Source of the DNA: Nitrospira sp. UBA2082
GTDB lineage: Bacteria; Nitrospirota; Nitrospiria; Nitrospirales; Nitrospiraceae
Length of the DNA stretch: 64,000 nucleotides
Reading direction: 5' to 3'
Assembly: GCA_002331335.1 (NCBI GenBank)
Contig: DCZO01000035.1
Span: 1-64,000 of the forward strand
The position numbers were made by a program, and so were the translations under genes. This document shows, piece by piece, positions 26,068 to 35,511 of this stretch. The notes below the pieces were generated by a model. It had not been told where the DNA came from and made no database searches. It worked only from the letters and a program-made list of their open reading frames with translations. Each line of letters opens with the position of its first letter. The stretch's first letter is position 1.

Positions 26068-28389
26068 TCAAGTCCGCGCGACAGTCGCTCCATCCAATAC
26101 TTCACGCACCTTTTGCGTCAAGGCCTCCACCGTAAATGGCTTCTGGAGAAACGTCGTGCCTTCCTTCACTCCACCCTTGGAGAATACAGGATGGTCGGGG
26201 TAGCCCGACATATACATGACCTTCATGGAGGGTCGCACAATCGCCAGCTGCTCCGCGACTTCAGGCCCGCTCATCTGCGGCATGACGACATCGGTCAACA
26301 ACAGATGGATCGGCCCCAAATGTTTGGCGCCAGTCACCAAGGCTTCGATCCCGTGACGTGCAATCAGCACATCGTAGCCTTTTAACCGTAGTGCTTCCTC
26401 AACCAAACCCCGAACCGCCGGATCGTCCTCGACGATCAAGATGGTTTCCCGGCCCCGGGCCTGGTCGGCCGTTGCCTCCGCGACGGACACAGTCTGTTCC
26501 ACGGGGTCGGCCTTCGGAAAGAAAATCTTGCACGTCGTTCCCTGCCCCAGTTGACTGTCGATGCCGATCATGCCGCCGCTTTGTTTGACGATACCATACA
26601 CGGTCGAAAGGCCAAGACCGGTGCCCTTACCAGCTTCCTTCGTCGTGAAAAACGGCTCGAACAAATGCGCTTGAACCTCCTCACTCATGCCATGGCCGGA
26701 ATCTCTTACCGCCAGCATGACGTACTCCCCTGCTTCGAGGGTCATCATTCCCTGGCGACTCTCGGCTCCTATCGTGATGTTTCGCGTCTCAATCGTCAGC
26801 CGCCCGCCCGTCGGCATGGCATCCCTCGCGTTGACGGCCAGATTCATGATGACCTGCTCGATCTGCCCGGCATCAGCTCTGATCGACCACAATTGCGACT
26901 CGAGGTCCGTATAGAGTTCAATGAGATCTTCGCCGATCAACCGCCGGAGCATTCCGTCCATGTTCAGCACAATGGCATTCACATCGACGATCTTGGGGGA
27001 CACGAATTGGCGCCGACTGAAGGCCAATAGTTGTCCTGTCAGACCGGCCGCCCGATCCGCCGCCTTCTTCACCTCAGCAATGTCCGACCGGGACGGATCG
27101 CCGGGAGCGAGGCGATGCATAGTCAGCTCACTGTACCCGCGAATCACGGTCAGCAGATTGTTGAAGTCGTGGGCCACCCCCCCGGCAAGCCGTCCGACTG
27201 CTTCCATCTTCTGCGCTTGGCGCAATTGCGCCTCCGTCCGACGCAACGCCTCTTCGGCTCTGGTGCGCTCACCGAATTGCCCAACCTTCAGTCCGACATC
27301 GGTCATCATATTGAGCAACTCTTCATCCGGCTTTTGCACATACCGGCTGAAGAACTCGATCACCCACTCGACCTCGCCGCCGACTCGGATCGGAAAAGCG
27401 AACGCGCCGTGCAGACCGGCTTTCGCCGCCGTCTCCGATCGGGGGAAATTGCCGTCCGTCAGGACATCCGGTATCCATGCCGGCCGACCCGTATCCCAAA
27501 TCCGTCCTGGCAGGCCCTCCCCGGGCTTAAAGGATTGTTCCTGAGTCCTATGAACAAATTCCTCCACGGCTAGTGTCTCGGCATTCCACACACCGACGCA
27601 TCGCAAGACCCCTGCCTGTCTGTCTACCCTCCAAAATACGCCCAACTCCCACTCCAGGCTTTCACCGATTGCTTGAATGATCTTGGGCACCGCGTCGTCA
27701 AGCGTTGCTGCATCGGCCAGCACCCGCGTCACGGCATATTGCGAAGCCAGCCGCCGTTCGGCCCTCCGGCGATCCGTAATGTCGCGGACGAAAGCACTAA
27801 ACAAATACACTTCGCCGATACGAGCTGGTGAGACCGACAGCTCTACCGGGAATTCCCGGCCATCTTTGTGCCGTGCAGTGACCTCGATGCGCCGATTGAG
27901 AACGGGGCCTGCTCCCGTCCTGAGATACTCCTGAATTCCCCGCACGTGCGCTTCCCGGTCACGATCTGGAATAATCGTTTCGGTAAGCGGTTTTCCCTTC
28001 GCTTCTTCGCGAGCCCATCCGAAAATGACCGTGGCTTGGCTGTTCCAATCGGTGACAATGCCGGACGCATCGATCGTAATGACGCCGTCGAGCGCGGTCT
28101 CGACGATCGACCGGTTGTGCTCCTGGCTCTGCAGCAACGCCGCCTCGGCTGCCCGAGCCCAGGCGCTCTCCTGGAGCGCCTGGCGGTATTCCACGCGCAA
28201 ACGAACCGCTGACCAGATGAGAAGTGCCAGAAGAGGGAACCACACGGCGGCGGCAACACCGCGTCCGACCTGATCGAGCAGGAATATTCCGACACCCAGG
28301 ACCACGACCGTGATGACGAGGAGCAGAAACGGCAACCATCCATATCGGCGAGCGGCGGGTGGCACCTGCGTGGTTGCCGGAAGAGTCAT
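26068..28389 (-). CDS. PAS/GAF hybrid sensor histidine kinase
   Basis: A 773-residue hybrid kinase. Two N-terminal membrane helices (about residues 17-68) are followed by a PAS domain (about 90-215), a GAF domain (about 230-375), HisKA with GGVAHDFNNLLTVIRGYSELTM, a HATPase domain (DAGQIEQVIMNLAVNARDAM, DSGHGM, GTGLGLSTVYG) and a C-terminal receiver domain with LLLTDVVMPQMSG as the phosphoacceptor site. It likely senses a cytoplasmic or membrane cue and relays phosphate through its own receiver. It has no response-regulator gene beside it. The end of the YkgJ-DUF2156 gene is four bases upstream. Confidence 0.94.
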   Translation of the reverse strand: MTLPATTQVPPAARRYGWLPFLLLVITVVVLGVGIFLLDQVGRGVAAAVWFPLLALLIWSAVRLRVEYRQALQESAWARAAEAALLQSQEHNRSIVETALDGVITIDASGIVTDWNSQATVIFGWAREEAKGKPLTETIIPDRDREAHVRGIQEYLRTGAGPVLNRRIEVTARHKDGREFPVELSVSPARIGEVYLFSAFVRDITDRRRAERRLASQYAVTRVLADAATLDDAVPKIIQAIGESLEWELGVFWRVDRQAGVLRCVGVWNAETLAVEEFVHRTQEQSFKPGEGLPGRIWDTGRPAWIPDVLTDGNFPRSETAAKAGLHGAFAFPIRVGGEVEWVIEFFSRYVQKPDEELLNMMTDVGLKVGQFGERTRAEEALRRTEAQLRQAQKMEAVGRLAGGVAHDFNNLLTVIRGYSELTMHRLAPGDPSRSDIAEVKKAADRAAGLTGQLLAFSRRQFVSPKIVDVNAIVLNMDGMLRRLIGEDLIELYTDLESQLWSIRADAGQIEQVIMNLAVNARDAMPTGGRLTIETRNITIGAESRQGMMTLEAGEYVMLAVRDSGHGMSEEVQAHLFEPFFTTKEAGKGTGLGLSTVYGIVKQSGGMIGIDSQLGQGTTCKIFFPKADPVEQTVSVAEATADQARGRETILIVEDDPAVRGLVEEALRLKGYDVLIARHGIEALVTGAKHLGPIHLLLTDVVMPQMSGPEVAEQLAIVRPSMKVMYMSGYPDHPVFSKGGVKEGTTFLQKPFTVEALTQKVREVLDGATVART

Positions 28390-28393
28390 GCGT

Positions 28394-29914
28394 TCATCCC
28401 TTCAACACCCAATTCTCGATCAGCGTCCTTGGGCGATACGCCCGTTTGGCTTCGCGCAGGCCGGGAAGTCCGGCGTCATCCATGGCATTGATCGAGGCGG
28501 CCCCTCTATTGAGAGCTGTACGGCAGGTATCGCGGAACAACCACTGAGCCAATCCGGCAATGGATCGATCCGCGACCTCCAGCAGGACACACCAGGTGCG
28601 TGGCGTCAACCAATAGCCGAACGTATACGCGATGATTCTGCCCTCCATGACGGCCACCGTCCCTGACAGGCCGATCCGCTCAGGTTCGGCCAGGACGCGG
28701 CCATGCGCAATCTTGGCGTCCTCAAGCAGCAGTCGCCCCATCGAATCATGAGACTGGTGTCCTTTGCTCAATTTCTGTGACGACCATAAATCATACAACG
28801 CGAGACAGCCGGTCCGGTGATCCACACGATACGGCTCGACCGTGATCGCGTGTTCGCGCTCCACACGATTGCACAGCGCCCGCTGGGACTTGTACCGGTC
28901 GCCCGCCAACTGCGCCAGCGCCTCGGCGGAATAGAGATAGTCCGCCTCCTTCGGCCGGAACTGAAAGCCACCTCGTTCCAACGCCAGTTTCTGCGGGCCC
29001 ATCACATTTTCAATTCGACTGACCGGCGAGGGCCCGTTCCACTCCTGCATCAGCTGGAACGCCTCAGACACGGCATCGTCCAGCGGCCCCGCCCCCAGCG
29101 GAAGGAGTGGCATGAACCACCCGTCCGGAGATCGGGCGAACAAGAAGAACGTCTCGTGTGATTCGATCCACCAGTAGGGCAGCACCGGTGTCCAGATGAA
29201 ATGGTATGGGAACGCATAGGCGGCCAGTGCGTCATCGGCAAGTAGTCGTGCCCGTTCCAGTGCCTGTACGAATCGCGGAGCATCCGTCGGGGTCAGAGGA
29301 TGCAGTCGGGGATCGGGGTGTGCCTTCTTCAACCGGGCCGTGAGCTGCGGGAGAAGCTGCACAATCACGACATCGTCTTGGAATCGTCCGATCAAGCGAG
29401 GATTGGCAACCAACATCTCGACTATGTCTTCGGCCGCCAGCTCACCGGCAACCCGTTCTGCGTACGCGGCAATCGTATCGGAAGCCGTGTCTCTGAGAAA
29501 CGGACACTTGGTATCCCACCCCAACACAACGCCTTTGCATGCCGCATCCCACATGAGAGCCAAGGGGTACAGACGGCAGTCCAGCGGACGGACCTCATAA
29601 ATCCCGCATCGGCCGGTCGTAGAATCGAAGGCTGGACAGACGTACCCTTCTCCCGATAGATCGTGTCTGAGATCGATCTGTGAACCGGACTCGTCTGGAA
29701 AGGACTCACGAGGCAGGCCGTGCGCCACCGCCGCGGCAATTTCTTGCCCGGCAAAATAGGGGCGCAGAAAACTGTCGGCTTCAGGGAAACGGCAACAGAC
29801 GTCGCAGCGGAAACAGGCGGCGTTCGGCACCAATTGAGGCAGTGATTTCGGCGCGACCACGGATGGTTCGGACTCCGCTACAAGGAGACCCATCAGTCCC
29901 ATCATACGACGCAT
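28394..29914 (-). CDS. YkgJ cysteine-cluster / DUF2156 (GNAT-like) fusion protein
   Basis: About 506 residues. The N-terminal third has the YkgJ-type cysteine pattern: CFRCDVCCRFPEAD, then GYVCPAFDSTTGRCGIYEVRPLDCRLYPL, suited to a zinc or Fe-S centre. The C-terminal half matches the DUF2156 / phosphatidylglycerol lysyltransferase C-terminal fold (LAGDRYKSQRALCNRVERE, then CLALYDLW and a final tandem-GNAT-like block), known for moving amino acids from tRNA or similar donors. The start is uncertain: ATG 29914 is chosen, but ATG 29950 or 30067 would add a Cys-rich leader. It is divergent from the ATP-grasp-like gene and close to lysine aminomutase, so an aminoacyl-transfer role is a fair inference. 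Confidence 0.75.
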   Translation of the reverse strand: MRRMMGLMGLLVAESEPSVVAPKSLPQLVPNAACFRCDVCCRFPEADSFLRPYFAGQEIAAAVAHGLPRESFPDESGSQIDLRHDLSGEGYVCPAFDSTTGRCGIYEVRPLDCRLYPLALMWDAACKGVVLGWDTKCPFLRDTASDTIAAYAERVAGELAAEDIVEMLVANPRLIGRFQDDVVIVQLLPQLTARLKKAHPDPRLHPLTPTDAPRFVQALERARLLADDALAAYAFPYHFIWTPVLPYWWIESHETFFLFARSPDGWFMPLLPLGAGPLDDAVSEAFQLMQEWNGPSPVSRIENVMGPQKLALERGGFQFRPKEADYLYSAEALAQLAGDRYKSQRALCNRVEREHAITVEPYRVDHRTGCLALYDLWSSQKLSKGHQSHDSMGRLLLEDAKIAHGRVLAEPERIGLSGTVAVMEGRIIAYTFGYWLTPRTWCVLLEVADRSIAGLAQWLFRDTCRTALNRGAASINAMDDAGLPGLREAKRAYRPRTLIENWVLKG

Positions 29915-30079
29915 GCCACATCGTGGCAAGCATGGCTCGCATTCATTCATGCCACACCCTGGAGAATGGCAACCTCCGCAAAGCCCGAGCCCCTTGTGGA
30001 GCCATACGGTGCGTGTTAGCATTCGACGCACACCGCGTTGAAATCTGCGGGGGCCTCGACCAAGCAAAGGATTATCTCA

Positions 30080-31621
30080 TTGGCACAGACTGAGCCGTTG
30101 TGTCCCCTGCCGCAGACTGAACTGGCACTCAGCCGCTGCACAGCTGTTCGTGCAGGATTGTACTCAGCCAACCTGCTCGCTTCGTCTGTACGTGGGGCAA
30201 CTGAGGATGCCCCCCCCACTCAACAAGCGACCGCATCGTGGCGAATCAGCCCGACCCCGTTGATTCTGCCGCAAGACCAGATGACATTCTTCACTCAGCT
30301 GGGCCCGCAGCTCCTCTCGTTTTACCGGGCGCTGAACCGCCTCTATTATGAGAGCGTCAGGGGAACCCAGCCGGCTTGGGTGGCAGGCTGGCTCGATCAA
30401 GGCAAACCGGACGCGCTGGTGAACTACAGCCGCATGAAGCGGTTTCGGGACTCGGTGCCGCACGTCATCCGGCCGGACGTGATTCCGACCCAAGACGGGA
30501 TGGTCATTACCGAACTGGATTCCGTGCCCGGCGGCATCGGCCTGACTGCGGCGATGGCCCAGATCTATGCCGATCTTCCGGCTCAGCACCCGGCACACTG
30601 CACTGAGCCCCGTTATGAGCTTATCGGGGGCCGGGACGGAATGGTGCGAGGTTATGCCTCAATGCTCCGGTCGGCCCAGGGACAACACGCCGGCTGCGTG
30701 GCCATCGTGGTGTCCGAGGAAGCCAAGGACTACCGACCGGAAATGACATGGCTGGCCGCGCAACTCCGCCGGCAGGGATTGCCGGTCTGGTGCGTCGAGC
30801 CGCGCGAGGTCCGCTTTACGGAGGACGGACTGCGCCTTCCCACGGACAGCGGCGACCAAACCATCGGGCTCGTGTATCGGTTCTACGAACTGTTCGACCT
30901 GCTGAACATACCCAAGGCCGAATTGGTTCAATACGCCGTGAAGAAAGATTGGGTGGCAGTGACGCCGCCTTATAAACCGGCGCTGGAGGAAAAATCGGCC
31001 TTTGCCTTGCTGCATCATCCCGTCTTGCACTCTTACTGGAAGAAGGAACTCGGCCCGGACTCCTTCCTTCATCTGACGGCCATGATGCCGAAAACCTGGC
31101 TGCTCGACCCGTCGCCGATTCCGCCCACGGCCACGATCCCGGGCCTCCACATCGGAGAACGCGCGGTTGCGAGTTGGACCGATCTGGAAACCGCTACCCA
31201 GAAGGAACGGCATTTTGTGATCAAACCGTCCGGATTCTCCGAACTGGCGTGGGGCAGCCGAGGCGTCTCGATTGGGCATGACCTGCCGCAGACCGAATGG
31301 GCCGGCGCACTCCAGCACGCGCTGGCATCGTTCCAGACCACACCCTACCTGGTGCAAGAATTTCATAAGGGCCGACTGTTCGAGTTGGACTATCTGGACG
31401 AGGGAACCGGCAGGTTGGTCCGCATGGCCGGGCGGGCGCGGCTCTCGCCCTATTATTTCCTCACTGGCGAAACGGTGGAGTTGGCTGGTATCCTAGCCAC
31501 AGTCTGTCCGGCGGACAAAAAAGTCATTCACGGGATGAAGGACGCAATCATGGTACCGTGCGCCGTCTCGTCTGATGCCCGGCAAGGAGGTCACGCGTCG
31601 AGCACCACTCATCAATCGTAA
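30080..31621 (+). CDS. ATP-grasp-like protein
   Basis: About 513 residues. I recognise an ATP-grasp-like layout resembling the circularly permuted or glutathionylspermidine-synthetase type: a substrate half (VITELDSVPGGIGLTAAMAQIY, VAIVVSEEAKDYRPEM), and an ATP half with ERHFVIKPSGFSELAWGSRGVSIG and TPYLVQEFHKGRLFELDYLD. These would join a carboxylate to an amine or thiol at the cost of ATP. The best start seems TTG 30080 behind AAAGGA, with TTG 30038 as an alternative. It is divergent from the YkgJ-DUF2156 gene and leads the operon with a glutaredoxin-like protein and lysine aminomutase. The substrate is unknown; family confidence is moderate. Confidence 0.6.
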   Translation: MAQTEPLCPLPQTELALSRCTAVRAGLYSANLLASSVRGATEDAPPTQQATASWRISPTPLILPQDQMTFFTQLGPQLLSFYRALNRLYYESVRGTQPAWVAGWLDQGKPDALVNYSRMKRFRDSVPHVIRPDVIPTQDGMVITELDSVPGGIGLTAAMAQIYADLPAQHPAHCTEPRYELIGGRDGMVRGYASMLRSAQGQHAGCVAIVVSEEAKDYRPEMTWLAAQLRRQGLPVWCVEPREVRFTEDGLRLPTDSGDQTIGLVYRFYELFDLLNIPKAELVQYAVKKDWVAVTPPYKPALEEKSAFALLHHPVLHSYWKKELGPDSFLHLTAMMPKTWLLDPSPIPPTATIPGLHIGERAVASWTDLETATQKERHFVIKPSGFSELAWGSRGVSIGHDLPQTEWAGALQHALASFQTTPYLVQEFHKGRLFELDYLDEGTGRLVRMAGRARLSPYYFLTGETVELAGILATVCPADKKVIHGMKDAIMVPCAVSSDARQGGHASSTTHQS

Positions 31622-31690
31622 CGCAACCGGCACAAAGCCACGTTTCGTGCTGGGTCACCGATTGATGACTGACGAACGACGAATCCTGTT

Positions 31691-32026
31691 ATGGCTCTCA
31701 CGCTCTACCATGTTGAGTGGTGCCCCGATTGCCACGTCGTTCGTCGCAAACTGGCCGACTTGGGACTCGACTACGAGGACATCATTGTTCCCGATAGCAG
31801 GTCGATGCGAAAGCAGGTCTACGACGTGTCCGGTCAGTATTACGTGCCGGTGCTGAAAGACGGCGATCTCATCTTGACTGAAACTGCCGACATACTGGCC
31901 TATCTGGATGATCAGCACGGGCAGGGCATGGCGAAACACACAACAGGGAAGTTTCTCTCTCAGACCCGCACGTCACCCGACCAGCCAGGCGAAGACGACG
32001 ACCATCCTTCCTGCAGAATCAACTGA
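31691..32026 (+). CDS. Glutaredoxin/GST-N-domain protein
   Basis: A 111-residue thioredoxin-fold protein with C11-P-D-C14 in LYHVEWCPDCHVVRRKL and the cis-Pro segment YYVPVLKDGDLILTETADILAYLD. It resembles glutaredoxins or the N-terminal domain of glutathione transferases. About 30 polar residues after 85 look disordered. It is 69 bases downstream of the ATP-grasp-like gene and 11 bases before lysine aminomutase, and might supply thiol reductant or a thiol-bound carrier to its neighbours (inference). Confidence 0.82.
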   Translation: MALTLYHVEWCPDCHVVRRKLADLGLDYEDIIVPDSRSMRKQVYDVSGQYYVPVLKDGDLILTETADILAYLDDQHGQGMAKHTTGKFLSQTRTSPDQPGEDDDHPSCRIN

Positions 32027-32037
32027 GGGGCGATCGC

Positions 32038-33231
32038 ATGGAAGACTGGAAGCAGATTCTGGCCAAGAGCATCGTCAAGCCGAAGGAGTTGGCAGAGCGG
32101 TTTGGCGTCGATGAAGAAGAAATCCGTGCCATCGTCGGCCCGTACCCAATGCGGATCACCCCGACCGTGCTGAGTACCATCAAAGAGAAGGGCGATGCGA
32201 TCTGGAAGCAGGTCGTCCCCGAAATGGCCGAATTGGCCGATCTCGAGGCGGAAGACGACCCGCTGGAAGAAGACCTCATGAGCCCCGTGCCGCACTTGGT
32301 CCACCGGTACCCGGACCGGGTGCTGCTCATGGTCACGAATCAGTGTCCGATCTATTGCCGGTTCTGCACAAGAAAACGGCTGGTGGGAAAACCGGGGTTC
32401 CTCAAGAAAGGCGAATTGGACCGGGCCATCGCCTACCTTCGGGAACACACCGAAGTCCGCGACGTCATTCTGTCCGGCGGCGATCCCTTGTTGTTGCCCG
32501 ATTATCTCCTCGAACGGGTGTTTAAAGCCCTTCGGACCATTCCACATTTGGAGCTGATCCGTATCGGCTCGCGAGTGCCCGGTACGTTGCCGCAGCGCAT
32601 CACCCCCAAACTCTGTGAGATCGTGAAGAAGTACCACCCGATCTATATGAACTTGCACTTCAACCACCCCGATGAGCTCACGCCGGAAGTAAAAGCTGCC
32701 TGCGGCATGCTGGCCGATGCCGGCGTTCCGCTGGGCGCGCAAACCGTCCTGCTCAAAGGCGTCAATGACGACCCGGAGATTATGAAACGACTCGTGCATC
32801 AACTGTTGCTCGCGCGGGTGAAGCCCTACTATCTCTATCAAGCCGATTTGACCAAGGGCACGAATCATTTTCGGACCACGGTCGAAACCGGCTTGACCAT
32901 TATCAAGGCGCTCCAAGGCCACACCAGCGGAATGGCGGTACCCCATTTTGTGATCGATGCACCGGGCGGCGGCGGCAAGATTCCCCTCCTGCCGGACGAC
33001 TATCTGGTCCATCTCGGAGAAGAGGGCGCGGTGCTCCGGAACTACGAGAACAAGACCTTCCACTACCCGCAGCCGGCGCCTGACGGCCGGCGTGAACTCC
33101 CCATGGTCGGTGCCCGGTCATCGCATGACAACTCGCCGGAAGAGTTAGTGGCCTGCGGCGACAGCTATCCAGACCGTGACGGCTATGCGGCCTGGGGCAA
33201 CAGCTGCGGCGGAGACGCGGACGACCTGTGA
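32038..33231 (+). CDS. kamA: Lysine 2,3-aminomutase (KamA family radical SAM enzyme)
   Basis: A 397-residue radical SAM enzyme. The [4Fe-4S] motif is C103-x3-C107-x2-C110 in NQCPIYCRFCTRKR. The PLP lysine is Lys314 in DAPGGGGKIP. Asp270 (YQADL) and Asp307 (VIDAP) align with the two Asp that bind the side-chain amine of lysine in clostridial KamA; glutamate mutases differ there, so lysine is the likely substrate and beta-lysine the product. The usual partner, an AblB beta-lysine acetyltransferase, is missing. Neighbours (ATP-grasp, DUF2156) suggest another use for beta-lysine. EpmB is a less likely reading, given the longer C-terminus. Confidence 0.88.
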   Translation: MEDWKQILAKSIVKPKELAERFGVDEEEIRAIVGPYPMRITPTVLSTIKEKGDAIWKQVVPEMAELADLEAEDDPLEEDLMSPVPHLVHRYPDRVLLMVTNQCPIYCRFCTRKRLVGKPGFLKKGELDRAIAYLREHTEVRDVILSGGDPLLLPDYLLERVFKALRTIPHLELIRIGSRVPGTLPQRITPKLCEIVKKYHPIYMNLHFNHPDELTPEVKAACGMLADAGVPLGAQTVLLKGVNDDPEIMKRLVHQLLLARVKPYYLYQADLTKGTNHFRTTVETGLTIIKALQGHTSGMAVPHFVIDAPGGGGKIPLLPDDYLVHLGEEGAVLRNYENKTFHYPQPAPDGRRELPMVGARSSHDNSPEELVACGDSYPDRDGYAAWGNSCGGDADDL

Positions 33232-34385
33232 GCACAGCAGCGCCCCACACCGGCATCCTTCCCTATCAGGACATCAAGCGGCTGATCGCTGCCCGTACCA
33301 TTGAAGCATCCCCGCCGATTGAAGACCGGCAAATCCAGCCGGCCAGTCTTGATCTCCGGCTTGGTCACAAAGCCTATCGACTCATCAGCAGTTTCTTGCC
33401 GGAGCTCTCGACGATCTCCTCCCGCCTCAACGTGCTCGACTTTTACCAATCCGATCTCGTGATGTATGAGATGGACTTGACCGGCGGGGCCATTCTTGAA
33501 AAGGGCCATGTCTATCTGGTCCCGCTGTTGGAGACATTGAAACTGCCGAACACTATTCGGGCGCGGGCCAATCCGAAAAGCACCACCGGCCGGCTGGACG
33601 TGTTTACTCGTATCGTCACCGATCTCAACGCCGGATTCGACGAAATCCGCGCCGGCTACCGCGGCCCGTTGTTTTTGGAAGTCGTCCCCCGTTCCTTCGC
33701 CATCAAGGTACGCACCGGACAATCGCTCAACCAAATCCGATTCGTCCGCGGCGAAGCCACCGTCACAGACACGATGCTGCGCACGCTGCACCGGCGCACG
33801 CCGTTGCTCTATCACAATGATCCGTCCAGGAAAGCCGTAGGCAACCGTGATTTTCGCGCTGAGCACGGGCTGTTCCTCCGCATCGACCTCAAGGGGGACG
33901 ACCGGACCGATTCCCGCGTCATCGGTTATCGCGCAAAAAAGAATAGCCACGTGATCGACCTTTCCAAAGTCGGCCATTACGCCGCCGGGGATTTTTGGGA
34001 GCCGCTCCACCGTCATCGACACGACAGCCTGCTGTTGGAACCGGAAGAGTTCTATATCCTCGCATCGAAAGAGCGAATCCGTGTGCCGGCCGGCTACGCC
34101 GCCGAGATGGTCGCCTATGAGGCGGCTTGCGGGGAACTGCGGACCCACTATGCGGGATTCTTCGACCCGGGATTCGGCTATGGCGCGAGAGGGGAAATCA
34201 AGGGAACTCAGGTCGTCCTGGAAGTGAGGCCCCACGACGTGCCCTTCTTGATTCACGATGGGCAAACCTTTTTCAAAGTGGTCTACGACCGCATGCAGGA
34301 CGCGCCGGAACAGTTATACGGAGTCGGCCTCGGCTCATCCTATCAGCAGCAAGCATTGACGCTCAGCAAACACTTCAAGGCCTAA
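33228..34385 (+). CDS. dcd: dCTP deaminase (bidomain form)
   Basis: A 385-residue protein with two trimeric-dUTPase-like halves. The first half holds IQPASLDLRLGHKAYR and RARANPKSTTGRLDVFTRIV, the nucleotide-binding and catalytic segments; the second half repeats the fold with GYAAEMVAYEAACGELRTHYAGFFDPGFGYG. Two-domain dCTP deaminases of this length are known in several bacteria and make dUTP from dCTP. GTG 33228 overlaps the aminomutase stop. The placement next to aminomutase and glycosyl-transfer genes is unexpected and may simply reflect operon mixing. Confidence 0.9.
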   Translation: MSTAAPHTGILPYQDIKRLIAARTIEASPPIEDRQIQPASLDLRLGHKAYRLISSFLPELSTISSRLNVLDFYQSDLVMYEMDLTGGAILEKGHVYLVPLLETLKLPNTIRARANPKSTTGRLDVFTRIVTDLNAGFDEIRAGYRGPLFLEVVPRSFAIKVRTGQSLNQIRFVRGEATVTDTMLRTLHRRTPLLYHNDPSRKAVGNRDFRAEHGLFLRIDLKGDDRTDSRVIGYRAKKNSHVIDLSKVGHYAAGDFWEPLHRHRHDSLLLEPEEFYILASKERIRVPAGYAAEMVAYEAACGELRTHYAGFFDPGFGYGARGEIKGTQVVLEVRPHDVPFLIHDGQTFFKVVYDRMQDAPEQLYGVGLGSSYQQQALTLSKHFKA

Positions 34386-34388
34386 GTC

Positions 34389-34808
34389 ATGACACCGCCC
34401 GACTCTCCCGCACCGCAAGACCAATCGCGCCCGCCTGTGCACCATCCTGCTCCACCGGACCGGGAGGACGGCGGCAGCGACCACCACATGCGCGTGCTGG
34501 GCAAGATGGTCGGCACGGCCTTCATGTTTCTGGGATTCCTGCAGATCTTCCTGTCGATCAGCGGCGGATTCGAGTTGAGCGGCGTCGTGGCCATGCTCTT
34601 GTACTTCGGTGGGCTGGCCATCTGGTCCAATGCCGTCATGGAGCATCCCCTGCTTCGATGGGGAGTCACAATTGGAGCCATCGCGATTGCGTTGGGCTTT
34701 CTCCAGTTCGGCGAGATTCTATTCTGGCACAAGCAGGTCATTTTCTGGGGCACCGTGATCATCGTCATGTATTTTATGTTCAACGAGCCGAAGAAACCCG
34801 CCGCCTGA
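34389..34808 (+). CDS. Small membrane protein
   Basis: A 139-residue protein with a Pro-rich, acidic N-terminal tail (about 35 residues) and three or four hydrophobic helices (VGTAFMFLGFLQIFLS, VAMLLYFGGLAIWS, VTIGAIAIALGFLQF, VIFWGTVIIVMYFMF). I do not recognise its family. It begins three bases after the deaminase stop and ends seven bases before the glycosyltransferase gene, so it is part of the operon. No conserved catalytic residue stands out. Confidence 0.75.
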   Translation: MTPPDSPAPQDQSRPPVHHPAPPDREDGGSDHHMRVLGKMVGTAFMFLGFLQIFLSISGGFELSGVVAMLLYFGGLAIWSNAVMEHPLLRWGVTIGAIAIALGFLQFGEILFWHKQVIFWGTVIIVMYFMFNEPKKPAA

Positions 34809-34815
34809 TGTCCCG

Positions 34816-35508
34816 ATGACGATCTCCGTCATCATCCCCACGTTCAACGAAGACACAACCCTCGCGGACACCCTCGCGCACACATCGGCGTTGGGGACTC
34901 AGGAAATCATCGTGGTCGATGGAGGCAGTACGGACCTCACAGTCCCCACGGCCCAGGCCTTTTGCGCGAAGACACCCGACACGTATCTCCTCACAGCTCC
35001 ACGAGGGCGCGCGCGCCAGATGAATGAAGGAGCCAAGGCAAGCCGGGGCGATGTGCTGCTGTTTCTCCACGCCGACACGCAGTTGCCGGAACATACCGGA
35101 CGAATCATTGACTCGGCCTTCGCCGACCCCACGGTGGTCGGCGGACGATTCGACGTGCGATTCGACAGCTCCTCTTTGTGGAGCCGAATCATCGGTTCGT
35201 TCATGAACCGCCGATCGCGCCTGACGGGAATTTCCACCGGAGACCAAGCCCTCTTCGTCCGCCGCCAGGTATTCGAACGTCTCGGCGGCTTCGCGGATAT
35301 CCCGCTAATGGAAGACATCGACTTCAGCCGGCGCCTGAAGCGAGTCGGACGGATCGCGGCGCTCAGAGACACCGTCACCACCTCGTTTCGGCGTTGGGAG
35401 ACTCAGGGGCCCCTGAGAACAATTTTCTTGATGTGGACCCTGCGGTTCCTGTACTGGATGGGTGTGAGTCCGCACCGCCTACGACATTTCTACACGGCCG
35501 TACGGTAA
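34816..35508 (+). CDS. Family 2 glycosyltransferase (TIGR04283-like)
   Basis: A 230-residue GT-A fold transferase: ISVIIPTFNEDTTLADTL at the start, the DxD-like FLHADTQLP, and GDQALFVRRQVFERLGGF in the acceptor region. It resembles the TIGR04283 set, often found beside TIGR04282 proteins. A C-terminal amphipathic segment (FLMWTLRFLYWMGVSP) suggests membrane association. It begins seven bases after the small membrane protein and three before the next gene. The arsenosugar radical SAM gene often linked to this pair is absent here. Confidence 0.85.
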   Translation: MTISVIIPTFNEDTTLADTLAHTSALGTQEIIVVDGGSTDLTVPTAQAFCAKTPDTYLLTAPRGRARQMNEGAKASRGDVLLFLHADTQLPEHTGRIIDSAFADPTVVGGRFDVRFDSSSLWSRIIGSFMNRRSRLTGISTGDQALFVRRQVFERLGGFADIPLMEDIDFSRRLKRVGRIAALRDTVTTSFRRWETQGPLRTIFLMWTLRFLYWMGVSPHRLRHFYTAVR

Positions 35509-35511
35509 CGC

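Noticed and set aside
31960..33063. 367-codon frame opposite lysine aminomutase
   Set aside because: Antisense to an enzyme with complete active site; no homology recognised.
33183..34265. 360-codon frame opposite dCTP deaminase
   Set aside because: Shadow frame with composition unlike the neighbours.
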